NCBI GenBank assembly: GCA_001821375.1
Contig: MHLG01000024.1
Span: 1-5,409, forward strand
Length of the DNA stretch: 5,409 nt
Origin: Candidatus Liptonbacteria bacterium RIFOXYD1_FULL_36_11
Lineage (GTDB): Bacteria > Patescibacteriota > Minisyncoccia > UBA6257 > XYB1-36-10
Reading direction: 5' to 3'
The position numbers and the translations under genes were made by a program. Below the pieces are notes generated by a model. The model worked only from the letters and a program-made list of their open reading frames with translations. It ran no database searches and was not told the DNA's origin. Positions 5,402-5,409 of the stretch are shown here, piece after piece; position 1 is the stretch's first letter; every line of letters starts with the position of its first letter.

Positions 5402-5409
5402 CTGGATTC
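5402..5409. repeat. Start of a second REP-like copy, cut by the window edge
   Basis: CTGGATTC repeats the first eight bases of the element at 5341. The DNA between (5369-5401) is purine-rich and includes TAGAAAGT at 5383-5390, which also occurs at 5286-5293 before the first copy. This suggests a tandem or clustered array continuing to the right. With only eight bases visible the call is tentative. Confidence 0.45.

Overview
The window is AT-rich bacterial DNA with four full-length protein genes. Two are on the minus strand: a radical SAM/SPASM-type enzyme and an unrecognised membrane-anchored protein. Two are on the plus strand: an ABC exporter half-transporter and a GT4-type glycosyltransferase. 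The AT-rich composition, short gaps, style of the transporter and glycosyltransferase, and 3' palindromes of the CTGGATTCCGG...CCGGAATGAC kind suggest a Candidatus Patescibacteria (CPR, Parcubacteria-like) genome. This is inference from general resemblance; no marker gene is present to fix the taxonomy.

Layout. Positions 1-72 lie downstream of the radical SAM gene and hold only a short GC-rich palindrome. Positions 73-1125 (minus) encode a 350-residue radical SAM protein with an N-terminal domain like those of peptide (RiPP) maturases. It stops immediately after the first half of a SPASM cysteine motif. A TTGACA-17-TATTTT promoter and an AAGGAG ribosome site precede it. Positions 1126-1426 hold that promoter, a small plus-strand unit (27-codon ORF or small RNA with its own terminator at 1323-1352) and the minus-strand terminator of the next gene (1369-1396). 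Positions 1427-2098 (minus) encode a 223-residue protein with one membrane anchor, driven by a full-consensus TTGACA-17-TATAAT promoter. The divergent gap 2099-2233 also carries the plus-strand promoter ATGACA-17-TATAAT, placed so close to the ABC gene that its message should be nearly leaderless.

Positions 2234-4012 encode the ABC exporter and 4031-5212 the glycosyltransferase, with an 18-base gap between them, so they almost certainly form one operon. They fit a cell-envelope glycan or lipid synthesis/export role, but the substrate cannot be read from sequence. From 5176 to the window end the DNA is built of palindromic repeats: two tandem stem-loops of one family, then a second REP-like family. 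The first arm of the first stem-loop encodes the last 11 residues of the glycosyltransferase.

Most notable points: (1) the two tandem palindromes differ by a compensatory base pair and keep the same bulged G; (2) that element supplies the end of a protein; (3) the radical SAM enzyme lacks the end of its SPASM domain, has no visible peptide substrate, and uses alanine codons unlike the plus-strand operon; (4) a terminator-bearing short plus-strand unit between the minus genes; (5) the probably leaderless ABC message. I see no CRISPR array, transposase, tRNA or rRNA.
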